From positions 1 through 37,197 of the forward strand of contig JALWZB010000132.1 of the NCBI GenBank assembly GCA_027002995.1: a stretch of 37,197 nt of DNA. The letters are read 5' to 3'. Numbering within the stretch: position 1 is the stretch's first letter; the number at the start of each line of letters is the position of its first letter. The translations under genes and the position numbers were made by a program. Shown here piece by piece: positions 9,856 through 19,280 of the stretch. The notes beneath the pieces are model-generated. The model was not told the origin of the DNA, made no database searches, and saw only the letters and a program-made list of their open reading frames with translations. Source of the DNA: Desulfurococcales archaeon. GTDB lineage: Archaea > Thermoproteota > Thermoprotei_A > Sulfolobales > NBVN01.

Positions 9856-10971
9856 CTAGCTTCGCCTTAACTTCCTTCGTATGAATTCCTCGGTGAGGCC
9901 CCCGTTTCCTAGGCTCGCTAGTTCCTCACGCGTTATTTTCTCGCGCGTAGCTATCTTCGGCAGTAGGATGTCGAGTATGTTCTTCTCGCGGAAGAATATT
10001 ATGGAGGAGGGCACACCTACTACCGGCTTGCCCCTAGCGTACGCCATCATCGTCATGGTGTTTGGCTTGTAGGGCACGCCGTAAGCTACGACCTCGTCAG
10101 CCACTATCCTTATCGCGTGCGGCGTCCTGTCGGTGGGGTCCACGCTCATGCCTCCCGTAGCTATGATTACGTCTACCTCATCGGACTCCACATACTCCCT
10201 CAGCTTCGACGCTATGACTCCCTCATCGTCGGGGAGCACCTCCCTAGCTACTAGGGTGCCTCCGTACTGCTTAACCTTAGCCTCGATCACGGGTGTCGCT
10301 GCGTCCTTAATTCTCCCCTCGTAGACTTCAGTGCCGATCACGGCTAGCCCGACGCGGAAGGGTTGGTAGGGCTTCACACTCACTACCGGGTAATTCCTCC
10401 TTGCGTGATCCTTAACCCCGTCCAGCACCGCCCGCTTAACCGTTAGGGGTATGAGGTCAACCACAGCTAAAGGCTCCCCACACCTGACTGGGGTGCCGTC
10501 ACGCCTAGCGACGACCACGAAGTCCCCCGACATGTTTATCGCTAGTAGCGCGTCAGTCCTTAGCTTGAGGACGCCGTCAATTAACGCGTATATGGTTGCC
10601 TTACCCTCAGCCAACCCCTTAACGACCGTGCCGGGACCCGCTAAGGCCTCAGCGAGCTCACGGACAGCGTCATCCTCGAAGACCTCTGTCCCCCAACCCT
10701 TGCTCAGCTCCTCGGGCGTGTCGGCGACGTACACGTAGTAATGTCCGGTGTTCTTCAACGCCTCAACGTCCTCAGCCCTAATGACGTGGCCCTTACGGAA
10801 TAGTGCTCCCTTGAAGTCCTTCGTTACTGCGGAGACGTCGTACGCGAGAACCTTGCCTACCGCGTCCTCAACCTTAACTAGCTTGATGGGCAATCGAAGC
10901 CACCGAGTCGCTCTGAAGGATTCGGTAAAAAACGTTCTCGGCAGTCGGGGATCACGTGTAAGTCGGTGCAA
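9856..10971 (-). CDS. Molybdopterin-binding (MoeA/MoaB-fold) protein
   Basis: LPIKLVKVEDAVGKVLAYDV..., VGLAVIGTEVYEGRIKDAATPVIEAKVKQYGG, DVIIATGGMSVDPTDRTP. Confidence 0.85.
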   Translation of the reverse strand: MHRLTRDPRLPRTFFTESFRATRWLRLPIKLVKVEDAVGKVLAYDVSAVTKDFKGALFRKGHVIRAEDVEALKNTGHYYVYVADTPEELSKGWGTEVFEDDAVRELAEALAGPGTVVKGLAEGKATIYALIDGVLKLRTDALLAINMSGDFVVVARRDGTPVRCGEPLAVVDLIPLTVKRAVLDGVKDHARRNYPVVSVKPYQPFRVGLAVIGTEVYEGRIKDAATPVIEAKVKQYGGTLVAREVLPDDEGVIASKLREYVESDEVDVIIATGGMSVDPTDRTPHAIRIVADEVVAYGVPYKPNTMTMMAYARGKPVVGVPSSIIFFREKNILDILLPKIATREKITREELASLGNGGLTEEFIRRKLRRS

Positions 10972-10980
10972 TTAACAGTG

Positions 10981-11217
10981 TTATGAATTGGTCGCGGCCT
11001 CAAGCAGTTCCTCCCAAAGCTTCAGGGTTTCCTCGACTTCCTCCTCCCTCACCTTACTTATGGCGATCCCCGCATGCACTATGACGTAGTCCCCAGGCTT
11101 AATGTCCTCGAGGGGGGCTATGACGGTGCGTGATCCCCCACCCATACTCACCTCAGCATACTTTAACCCGCCCTCAACCCACACCCGAAGCACCTTCGCC
11201 GGCACGCCTAAGCACAC
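10981..11217 (-). CDS. hypC: HypC/HupF family hydrogenase maturation chaperone
   Basis: Starts MCLGVPAKVLRV...; PGDYVIVHAGIAISKV is a HypC signature. Confidence 0.92.
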   Translation of the reverse strand: MCLGVPAKVLRVWVEGGLKYAEVSMGGGSRTVIAPLEDIKPGDYVIVHAGIAISKVREEEVEETLKLWEELLEAATNS

Positions 11218-11287
11218 GTCCTCGACACCACCTCACTAAGTGCCCGCAACGCTTTAAAGGACATGGGTGCCCATCAGAAAAACGTAG

Positions 11288-13105
11288 TTAGGTATTGGGC
11301 TTGGCTTCCGTGCCTAAGTACTTGTCTAGGAAGAGTATTGCTGGGAGGAGGATCCTCAGCATATCATCGACTGTCCTGATGACGTGCCCCATGTCCGGCA
11401 CTATGTGGGCTTCGAAGACCCCGCCCTTCTTGAGCAGTTCCTCAACGTACCTTAGTACGGGCTTGAGGGGAGTCCTAGTGTCGTTCTGCGGGTGTATGAT
11501 GCATAGGGGTGCCTTAACGTTCCTCACGTAGGTTATGGGTGAGCGCTCCCTCATCAAGTCCTCCCTGTACCCGTCGAAGAGCGCCTCAATGAATTTCCTG
11601 AAGAGCGCGTCGCTTAAACCGTACATCTCAACCCAGTCCACGACGCCCGCACCAGCAACTCCCGCGTCCCAGAGTTCGGGCTTCTTACCCAGCGCTAGGT
11701 AAGTCATGTACCCGCCGTAACTGTAGCCCATGATCGCCACCTTAGATGTGAGGCCTTCGCCCCTACCCCACTTGACGGCGGCGGCCACATCCTCTAAGTC
11801 TCCGCCCCCTGGGTCACCTACGTCCATTAACCTGAAGTCCTCCCCATACCCTGTCGAGCCCCTGAAGTTGGGGGCTATCACGTGATACCCCGACGCCGCC
11901 AACCCCACTATGAGTGGGTTCCAGTAGTCGTAGACCTCACTCCAGGGACCTCCATGCACGTACACTACCGTAGGGCCTGGCTTGCCCGCCGCCCTAGACT
12001 CGACGACGTAGGCAGGCACCTTAAGCCCGTCGGGTGAGTCATACCTAACGAAGCGCGGGTTCCCTAAAGCCCCCTCAACCTCCTTGGGTAGCGGGTTATC
12101 TAGGATGACCCTGCACCCACCCGTGCTTAAGTCAACCTCATATATTTTCGGGGGCGTGGTGAGTGACGAGGCCGAGTAGTAGGCCTTACCCTCAGCCTCG
12201 TTAACCGCTAGGTAACCCACGGTCCCCGGCGGTGAGGGGATTGCTTTCCCGTCTATGAAGGGCTTCGTCCTCCCATCCCTCTTAGCGACGACCCACACCT
12301 CACCGTACCTGCCCCCGTCCCTGAGCCAGCCATAGGCAAGGTGCTCAACAGCCCCGTACTCCACGTAGTCACTGAACCTGAACTCAACGGGCTTCAAGTC
12401 CCCCACATTAACGTCGTACACGTAAAGCTTATTCCTCCCCTCGAAGTTTGACTCGAAGAGCACCTTCCCGCCCTTAATGACCGGGTCCTTATTCACGGAC
12501 CCCTCCTTAGGCGTGAATGTCGTGAGCTCCCCCGAGCTTAGGTCATACATGAACAGCTCCTGCGACCTGGGGTTCCCGCGCATCATGCCAGCACCCACCA
12601 CTAGGTCTCCCTCAACGTCAGTGGGGTACGCGATCGTCTTCAAGTCTGTGAGCTTCTCCCACGACCCCCTCCTAGCGAGGTAGAGGGCAATCCCCGACTC
12701 CGTCGCGGCCGAGAACACTAGCCTCTCACCATCCCACGCGCCTCCGAAGAACCTCATGGGCGGGACGTCCGCCAGTAATTCCTCCTCGCCTCCCTCAACA
12801 CTCACGACGTAGGGTTTCTGCAACTCCCTGCCCTTACTAACGTCACGGGTGAAGACCACGTACTTCGAGCGCGGTGAGGGCTTAGCAACGCTGTGTACAG
12901 GGCCTTCCGTCAGCCTAACCCGCTCACCGGTCCTAGGGTTGAGGGACCATAGGCTAGTGACGCCCTCAACATCGGAAACGTAAACCAGCCTCCCACCAGT
13001 GAAACCCACGACACTGTAGGTGGGGACACTAACTATTAACTCAAGCAACCTAACCCTATCAGCAACACGCACGGAAGACAACCTCAACACCGAGTCACAA
13101 AGCAC
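11288..13105 (-). CDS. S9 family prolyl oligopeptidase/acylaminoacyl-peptidase
   Basis: Beta-propeller-like N-terminal region; GYSYGGYMTYLAL nucleophile elbow; HGGPWSE; HPQNDTRTP; DMGHV. Confidence 0.92.
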   Translation of the reverse strand: MLCDSVLRLSSVRVADRVRLLELIVSVPTYSVVGFTGGRLVYVSDVEGVTSLWSLNPRTGERVRLTEGPVHSVAKPSPRSKYVVFTRDVSKGRELQKPYVVSVEGGEEELLADVPPMRFFGGAWDGERLVFSAATESGIALYLARRGSWEKLTDLKTIAYPTDVEGDLVVGAGMMRGNPRSQELFMYDLSSGELTTFTPKEGSVNKDPVIKGGKVLFESNFEGRNKLYVYDVNVGDLKPVEFRFSDYVEYGAVEHLAYGWLRDGGRYGEVWVVAKRDGRTKPFIDGKAIPSPPGTVGYLAVNEAEGKAYYSASSLTTPPKIYEVDLSTGGCRVILDNPLPKEVEGALGNPRFVRYDSPDGLKVPAYVVESRAAGKPGPTVVYVHGGPWSEVYDYWNPLIVGLAASGYHVIAPNFRGSTGYGEDFRLMDVGDPGGGDLEDVAAAVKWGRGEGLTSKVAIMGYSYGGYMTYLALGKKPELWDAGVAGAGVVDWVEMYGLSDALFRKFIEALFDGYREDLMRERSPITYVRNVKAPLCIIHPQNDTRTPLKPVLRYVEELLKKGGVFEAHIVPDMGHVIRTVDDMLRILLPAILFLDKYLGTEAKPNT

Positions 13106-13336
13106 CCCAGCATTTTAAGGAATTACGGACCCCACACAATAAATAGTAACCTTCTCCCTCTCCTCTGCATTCCCCAGTCATTTCTCTGGAATTACCTCTT
13201 CCAACACTTTCTCTAGTACGGACACGCCTACTTCCTTGCAATTCCAACTAATTAACTAATCTTTTGAATAGAATAATACTAGCCAACAGTCTTCTTAACG
13301 TGCTGGTAAACACGTCATGTAATTAAAGAGAAGCGG

Positions 13337-13840
13337 CTAGCTCGGCTTTTTCCTCCCTATTAGGGAGGCTACCTCCTTCACTAGTTTCTCCACCCTCTTC
13401 TCGGCTGTGGCGATGTCCTTCTCGGCACACCAGCCCTCGTAGAAACAGGTGTGCATGGCGCTGGCGGCGTACCAGGAGTCGCTGACCCACTCTCCCAACT
13501 CGTCCTCTAGTCTCCTCTTCCACTCCCACAGCTCGCCGTGGGTAGTGAGCCTCTTACCCTCCCTCCAGTAGGCGTAGGCCTTAACAGTCAGTGCTGACGC
13601 CCCCCAGAGCCTCTTGGCCGCCTGACGAACATTACCCTCCCTAAGCTCCTCACGGGCCTCCTCCAATAGGTCTTCTGCTACCTCAATGTATTCTCTCGCC
13701 CTATCCCGGGGGTCAAGGCCCTGACTAAGAACTTCAACAAGATACTCATCGACACTGAAGCCGAGCTTCTCAGCCTCCTCCCTGACGCGCTTCGCTAACC
13801 TACCACGAAGAACAATAGCCTCACCCAATCCCCTCAGCAC
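13337..13840 (-). CDS. PaREP1 family protein
   Basis: AREYIEVAEDLLEEAREELREGNVRQAAKRLWGASALTVKAYAYWREGKRLTTHGELWEW is PaREP1-like. Confidence 0.8.
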   Translation of the reverse strand: MLRGLGEAIVLRGRLAKRVREEAEKLGFSVDEYLVEVLSQGLDPRDRAREYIEVAEDLLEEAREELREGNVRQAAKRLWGASALTVKAYAYWREGKRLTTHGELWEWKRRLEDELGEWVSDSWYAASAMHTCFYEGWCAEKDIATAEKRVEKLVKEVASLIGRKKPS

Positions 13841-14028
13841 CCCAATGTAGAGTAGCTTTATCCTGAGTAATAAAGGGAAGGGTAAGGATAGGTGAGTAAG
13901 TGACGGAATATGCCGTGTAGTGAAAATAAGCCCGTCCTCCTTAGGGTGGTGCTACCTTACCTTAGTGTGCCTTGCAGAAGGGCTCTAATCTTAGATGCTG
14001 GTTAGTTATTCTCTCCCTTGCTCTTGGG

Positions 14029-14331
14029 CTAGGACTTGGCTGTGATTCCTGTTAGCTCTTCTACTTCCTTAGCTCCTGACTCCATTTCCTTCGTTAGTTC
14101 TGGGTCTAGGTTCTTTAGGAGTGCCATGAATTCCCCTACGTGTGCTTTCTCTTCCCTCGCTATGTCCTCGAATACCTTCTTTACTGCCTCATCCTCTATT
14201 GCCCTGGCGAGTTGCTCGTAGAGGCTTACGGCATCGAGCTCTGCTATTATGGCTAGCCTTAACGCGTCCTTGACTTCGTCTTTCGAGAACTTCCTGCTTG
14301 GGGGGAGTTCTAGAGGGTGTTTTGAGAGCAA
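14029..14331 (-). CDS. Ferritin-like protein of the encapsulated-ferritin (EncFtn) type
   Basis: LRLAIIAELDAVSLYEQLARAIEDEAVKKVFEDIAREEKAHVGEFMALLKNLDPE...EVEELTGI closely resembles, from memory, the ferritin-like N-terminal domain of the Pyrococcus encapsulin fusion. Confidence 0.85.
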   Translation of the reverse strand: MLSKHPLELPPSRKFSKDEVKDALRLAIIAELDAVSLYEQLARAIEDEAVKKVFEDIAREEKAHVGEFMALLKNLDPELTKEMESGAKEVEELTGITAKS

Positions 14332-14401
14332 ATCTTTTACACCTGTTCTACATATACGCAGTTGCTTTTAAGGATTTGCGCTCCTGTGCCGTACTTTAGG
14401 T

Positions 14402-14713
14402 TTAGCCTCCCTCGTAGAATGGTGGTACGAGTAGTATCGTGTCCCCGTCACTAAGCTCGGTGTTGCTCTTGTTGAGAACCTGCTTCCCGTTTACGTAGAC
14501 CCATATCATGGGTAAGGTGTCCTCAGCTACGCTGAATTCCGGCCTTAACTCACGTAACTTGTTTAGGGCGTCCTCGACGCTCGGCGCCTTGCCCGGCTCC
14601 GGCTCCGGTAGTTCTATGATGTCCTCGAAAGTTCCGAGGTAGCCGTAGAGGGAGCCGAAGTACCTTACCCTGACCTTAATGGTGCGTGCTGCCTCAACCG
14701 TTGCTTCCCTCAT
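14402..14713 (-). CDS. MoaD/ThiS-like ubiquitin-fold sulfur carrier protein
   Basis: IKVRVRYFGSLYGYLG..., DGDTILLVPPFYEGG ending in diglycine. Confidence 0.88.
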   Translation of the reverse strand: MREATVEAARTIKVRVRYFGSLYGYLGTFEDIIELPEPEPGKAPSVEDALNKLRELRPEFSVAEDTLPMIWVYVNGKQVLNKSNTELSDGDTILLVPPFYEGG

Positions 14714-15701
14714 CTTCGCGGCACACCCCCGAAGCGAGTATGTCTGCGTACTTCCTGAGGAGGTCTGGCCTGTGCCTTAACCAGGCGTCGAAGATCTCCA
14801 CGTACTTCATTCCGTCGTCAGGGAATATTAAGGCGTACGTCCCCGCCCCTAACTCGTCCTTAACTGCTTCGTAGGCAGCCACAACAGCCCCTGAGGATAG
14901 CCCGACGAATAATCCGTTGGTCCTAGCCACGAGGACTGCTCCGGCGACAGCGTCTTCCGTACTCACCTCGACTACTTTATCAGGCTTGATCACGCTAACC
15001 CACTTGGGCTTCGTTGACAAAGGCCTTAACCCGGGGATGGATTCCCTCTCCTTAGGCACCACAGCAACGAAGGCGGGGGCTTCATCACCGTATTTTTCCC
15101 TGAAGTGCTTCGCTATCGCTGCTGAGTGCCCTGACGTGCCGACGCCAGCTATGATTGCTTTAGGTGGTGACCTACCCACGGCCCCTAACTGCTCGTCCAG
15201 CTCCCTAGCCGTGTGGTTAAGGTGTGCTAGGAAGTTGCAGTCGTTGATGTACTGGTTGAGGTTTACGGCACCGTCACGCCTCGCCTCCTCCTTAACCTTG
15301 TTCACCATCTCCTCGCTGATGCATTCATACTCCGTCCTGACGACCTCTGCCCCGAGTACCTTGAGGATTACTTCCGTGGCTCTTGGGGCGTGCTTGGGGA
15401 GGTAAGCCCTGAACTTCAGGCTAAGCACGTTGGCTAGGGACGCCATAGCTATCCCGACGTTTCCTGACGTTGCTTCATAGAACACCCCTCCCTCCTTAAG
15501 CACGCTCCTACGTAATGCGTCCTCAATCATGAACCACACGGGCCTGTCCTTTGTTGATTTGCTGAATGGGTTGTAGAACTCTAGCTTCGCCCATGCCTCC
15601 GCCCCGTTCCTGGATATCCACCTTAACTTGATTAGTGGTGTGGGCCACATGCCGGTCATTAGCGTTACGGGGTCTTCGAATACGTGTAGGGCTTCAGCCA
15701 C
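14694..15701 (-). CDS. PLP-dependent cysteine synthase (CysK/CysM-like)
   Basis: PLP Lys in NPFSKSTKDRPVWFMIEDA; YEATSGNVGIAMA; AGVGTSGHSAAIAKH; VGLSSGAVVAA. Confidence 0.88.
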   Translation of the reverse strand: MAEALHVFEDPVTLMTGMWPTPLIKLRWISRNGAEAWAKLEFYNPFSKSTKDRPVWFMIEDALRRSVLKEGGVFYEATSGNVGIAMASLANVLSLKFRAYLPKHAPRATEVILKVLGAEVVRTEYECISEEMVNKVKEEARRDGAVNLNQYINDCNFLAHLNHTARELDEQLGAVGRSPPKAIIAGVGTSGHSAAIAKHFREKYGDEAPAFVAVVPKERESIPGLRPLSTKPKWVSVIKPDKVVEVSTEDAVAGAVLVARTNGLFVGLSSGAVVAAYEAVKDELGAGTYALIFPDDGMKYVEIFDAWLRHRPDLLRKYADILASGVCREDEGSNG

Positions 15702-15790
15702 TTCCCTTACCCCGTAATAACTTAGTTATAACCTAAAAAGCGTCCCTCAGTGTGTGCAACGATATTAGCGCTGAAGAACCAGAGTAAACG

Positions 15791-16498
15791 GTGCTGAAGG
15801 TCTTGGGCTTCGGTTTAGGCGTGACCCCCAAGCAAATCCCCCTACCCCCGCCCAAACCCGTAACGGGGGTCAGCGTTGAGGATGCGGTGCTTGCTAGGAG
15901 AAGCATTCGCGAGTACATTGATAAGCCGTTAACCATGAACCAGCTCTCACTCCTCCTATGGTCTGCTCAAGGCATAACGGAGTTGAGGCACGGGTTAAGG
16001 GCGGCGCCAAGCGCTGGCGCCACCTACCCGATAGAGCTGTACGTGGTCGTCGGTGAAGGGGGCGTGGAGGGTCTTGGGAAGGGCGTGTACAGGTACGTCC
16101 CCCAGAACCACTCACTAACACTCCACAAGCCCGGGGACGTGAGGGAGGAGCTCGCCGAGGCGGCCCTCAGGCAACCGTGGGTTAAGGAAGCCCCAGTGAC
16201 GCTCGTCTTCTGCGCCATATTCGCGAGAACCACCGTCAGGTACGGGAGGAGGGGGTTCAGGTACGTGTTCATGGATATAGGGCACGCCGCACAGAACGTT
16301 TACTTAATGGCTACGGCCCTCGGCTTAGGCACCGTGGGTGTGGGGGCGTTCAACGATGAGGAAGTCACGGCGGTCCTTGGGCTGAGGGGTGAGGAGGTGC
16401 CTACCTACCTCATGCCTGTTGGTGTGCCTTCAAGTAACGCCCCTAAGTCAAGCACGTTTGAGGAGCTTGAGAAGTACTTCAGGGGCAGGCATGGGTGA
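15791..16498 (+). CDS. SagB/ThcOx-type nitroreductase family oxidoreductase
   Basis: VEDAVLARRSIREYIDKPLTMNQLSLLLWSAQGIT, RAAPSAGATYPIELYVV, DIGHAAQNVYLMATALGLGTVGVGAF. Confidence 0.9.
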   Translation: MLKVLGFGLGVTPKQIPLPPPKPVTGVSVEDAVLARRSIREYIDKPLTMNQLSLLLWSAQGITELRHGLRAAPSAGATYPIELYVVVGEGGVEGLGKGVYRYVPQNHSLTLHKPGDVREELAEAALRQPWVKEAPVTLVFCAIFARTTVRYGRRGFRYVFMDIGHAAQNVYLMATALGLGTVGVGAFNDEEVTAVLGLRGEEVPTYLMPVGVPSSNAPKSSTFEELEKYFRGRHG

Positions 16499-16547
16499 GG
16501 GGTTCGAGGGTCTTTCCAACCTTAAAAGCTCCTTTCTCTACTGCGTG

Positions 16548-18032
16548 TCAACCCTTAACCTTCCTGAAGAGTATCGGTGCTTCAGTAATCACGTACTCTC
16601 CCTGCCTCCCCGCGTCGAATGGGTTGCGGATCTCGAACCCTAATGCCTTAGCGGTTCTCTCGGCCGCCATAGGTATGACTGGTGAGAGGAGGGTTACCGC
16701 AATCCTCACAACCTCGAGTAGCGTGTACAGCTCCCTGCTCGGGTCGCTTAGCTCCCACGGCCTCGTCCTATTCACGTACGCGTTGCCTTCACGCAGTAGT
16801 TTCATCACCTCACCAAGCGCCTCCGAGGGGTTGAAGGAGTCCATAGCTTTAGCGTATCTCTCGAGTGTTTCGTTCATGAGCCTCTCCAGCCCCTCATCAA
16901 CGCTTGTTTCGTGGACCCTACCGCCTAACTTCTTCTTGGCCAGCACCCCGACCCTCCTCACGAGGTTTCCGAGGGTGTCGGCTAGCTCGCTATTGTAGAT
17001 CGTGTCGAATAGCCCTGTCGTTACTTCGACGTCCTTACCCATGTTGAATATCCTCATGAGTATGTACCTGAAGCCGTCTGAGTCCTGGTACCTGCTTATC
17101 AGGTCCTCTATGGGTACCGCGTTACCCGCGCTCTTCCCTATCTTCAGCCCCTCGCTTATGAGGAACGCGTGCACGAGCACCTTCTTGGGCGGCTTAATGC
17201 CTAGTGCCTTAAGCATGGAGAACCATATGGCGGTGTGGAACCACAGTATGTCCTTACCTATCACGTGGTGGACTACGGGCCAGTACCTCTCGAACCTGAC
17301 CTTATCATCCGGGAACCCTATACCTGTTAAGTAATTTAGTAGAGCATCAAACCAAACGTAAACAGTGTAGTCCGGGTCGAATGGGACTTCAATGCCCCAC
17401 CAGACCCTGCTCTTGGGACGAGCGACTGAGACATCCCTTAAGCCCTCACCCTTGATCTTGCTTAGAATTTCTGTAGCGTATGACTTGGGGTACACGACGT
17501 CGCCGCTGAGGACATCGATTAAGTAGTCCTTGAACTCACTTAACTTGAAGTAGTACGTGTCCTCCTCTAACCACTCAAGAGGCTTCTTATGTATGGGGCA
17601 GTGAGGCTTCCCATCGATCACCTCGTACTCGCTCGTGGCGTAGAACCTCTCGCAGCTAACGCAGTACCAGCCGGAGTACCTTGCCTTATATATTAGGCCG
17701 TCCCTATACATCCTGCTCATGGCTTTCTTAACCACCCTCTCGTGGTCGGGGTCCGTTGTCCTTATGAATCGGTCGTAGGATATGTTCAGCATCCTCCAGT
17801 ACTCCTTGAACATTGATGACATTTCATCAACTAAGTCCTTAGGGTGCTTCCCAAGCTTCTCCGCAGTGCGCTGCAGCTTAAGGCCGTGCTCGTCCGTCCC
17901 GGTCAAGTAGAACACGTCGTGACCCAGTAGCCTATGGTACCTCGCTAGCGTATCCGCGAATACCGTTGTGTAAGCATGCCCTATGTGCGGCACGGCGTTC
18001 GGGTAGTATATTGGGGTCGTTACGTAAAACAC
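16548..18032 (-). CDS. metG: Methionyl-tRNA synthetase, bacterial-like form
   Basis: FYVTTPIYYPNAVPHIGHAYTTVFADTLARYHRLLGHDVFYLTGTDEHG; KIGKSAGN (KMSKS variant); SGWYCVSCERFY zinc-site half. Confidence 0.95.
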   Translation of the reverse strand: MFYVTTPIYYPNAVPHIGHAYTTVFADTLARYHRLLGHDVFYLTGTDEHGLKLQRTAEKLGKHPKDLVDEMSSMFKEYWRMLNISYDRFIRTTDPDHERVVKKAMSRMYRDGLIYKARYSGWYCVSCERFYATSEYEVIDGKPHCPIHKKPLEWLEEDTYYFKLSEFKDYLIDVLSGDVVYPKSYATEILSKIKGEGLRDVSVARPKSRVWWGIEVPFDPDYTVYVWFDALLNYLTGIGFPDDKVRFERYWPVVHHVIGKDILWFHTAIWFSMLKALGIKPPKKVLVHAFLISEGLKIGKSAGNAVPIEDLISRYQDSDGFRYILMRIFNMGKDVEVTTGLFDTIYNSELADTLGNLVRRVGVLAKKKLGGRVHETSVDEGLERLMNETLERYAKAMDSFNPSEALGEVMKLLREGNAYVNRTRPWELSDPSRELYTLLEVVRIAVTLLSPVIPMAAERTAKALGFEIRNPFDAGRQGEYVITEAPILFRKVKG

Positions 18033-18242
18033 CTCCCTCGACAGCCTTCATCACCCCTCATGAGTTACTAATTAATCTTAAGGAACACCTATTTAAAATC
18101 AAACGAATCACCCGCCCTTAGAGCATCGTGCCTTAGATGACTTGTTTAGGGTAACGCCTCTCATTAAGGAGATCACAAGTTCCTTGCTATGGATTAGTTA
18201 GTATTGCTAATCTTTTAGTTAAGATGACGTACAGATTCAGTT

Positions 18243-18252
18243 AAGTTTATAA
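18243..18252 (+). promoter_or_regulatory. TATA-box-like element upstream of peroxiredoxin
   Basis: gtttataagtacc about 45 nt upstream of the peroxiredoxin ATG. Confidence 0.5.
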
Positions 18253-18290
18253 GTACCTAAAGCTAATTATGTAGTGGAGGGATCAGGAAA

Positions 18291-18995
18291 ATGCCAGGTC
18301 AGATCCCATTAATAGGTGAGAAGTTCCCTGAAATGAAGGTCATGACTACACACGGCCCTAAGAAACTACCTGACGACTACGCTGGGAAGTGGTTCGTGCT
18401 CTTCAGCCACCCAGCGGACTTCACCCCGGTCTGCACGACGGAGTTCGTCGCGTTCGCTAAGCGCTATGAGGACTTCAAGGCGTTAGGTGCTGAGCTAATA
18501 GGGTTAAGCGTTGACAGCACATTCAGCCACATAAAGTGGATTGAGTGGATCAAGGAGAAGTTGGGGGTTGAGGTGCCCTTCCCGATAATCGCTGATCCGC
18601 AGGGCAGTGTAGCTAGGAAGCTCGGGATGCTTCACGCAGAGTCAGCAACCCACACCGTGAGGGCAGTGTTCATAGTGGATGATAAGGGCGTCATCAGAAC
18701 CATACTGTACTACCCGCTCAACGTCGGGAGGTTAGTGGACGAAATACTGAGGGTCGTTAAGGCGCTCCAGATAAACGACAAGTACGGCAGGGCAACCCCC
18801 GCTAACTGGCCGAACAACGAGCTAATAGGTAAGGCAGTCATAGTGCCGCCAGCAGCAACGATCCAGGAGGCTAGCGAGAGGGTGAAGAAGTACAAGTGCT
18901 TTGACTGGTGGTTCTGCTACGAGGACGTAGTGAGCGACGAGGAAGTGAGTAAGGTACGTGGATTCCTAGAGAGAGCCGCTAAGCCATCGAAGTAA
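18291..18995 (+). CDS. Peroxiredoxin (archaeal Prx6-like)
   Basis: [37 protein letters not shown] plus C-terminal [14 protein letters not shown]. Confidence 0.96.
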   Translation: MPGQIPLIGEKFPEMKVMTTHGPKKLPDDYAGKWFVLFSHPADFTPVCTTEFVAFAKRYEDFKALGAELIGLSVDSTFSHIKWIEWIKEKLGVEVPFPIIADPQGSVARKLGMLHAESATHTVRAVFIVDDKGVIRTILYYPLNVGRLVDEILRVVKALQINDKYGRATPANWPNNELIGKAVIVPPAATIQEASERVKKYKCFDWWFCYEDVVSDEEVSKVRGFLERAAKPSK

Positions 18996-19032
18996 GCACT
19001 CACTAACCAGCTAGATCGACCACGATCACAGA

Positions 19033-19051
19033 TGAAGTCAAACCGACTTCA
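19033..19051. terminator. Hairpin downstream of peroxiredoxin
   Basis: TGAAGTC-AAACC-GACTTCA perfect 7-bp inverted repeat; T-run (gttttt) about 20 nt later. Confidence 0.35.
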
Positions 19052-19280
19052 CCACCTACTAACACGAAAGTTTTTCAGGGATTCACCAATGCTCAAGCAT
19101 ATATGTTTTGTCATTATCTAACCATTATTCAGTCAATTACTTTAGCTCCTTAAATAATTTTAAGCCTTAGGTATTCTATTAGGTAATTTAAAAACATTAC
19201 TACGGCTTCAAAGCCTTACTTAGGATAGTTTGCTTTATATATGGTTTGTCTTATATATTTTTTGAGAAGCGTGAATAGTC

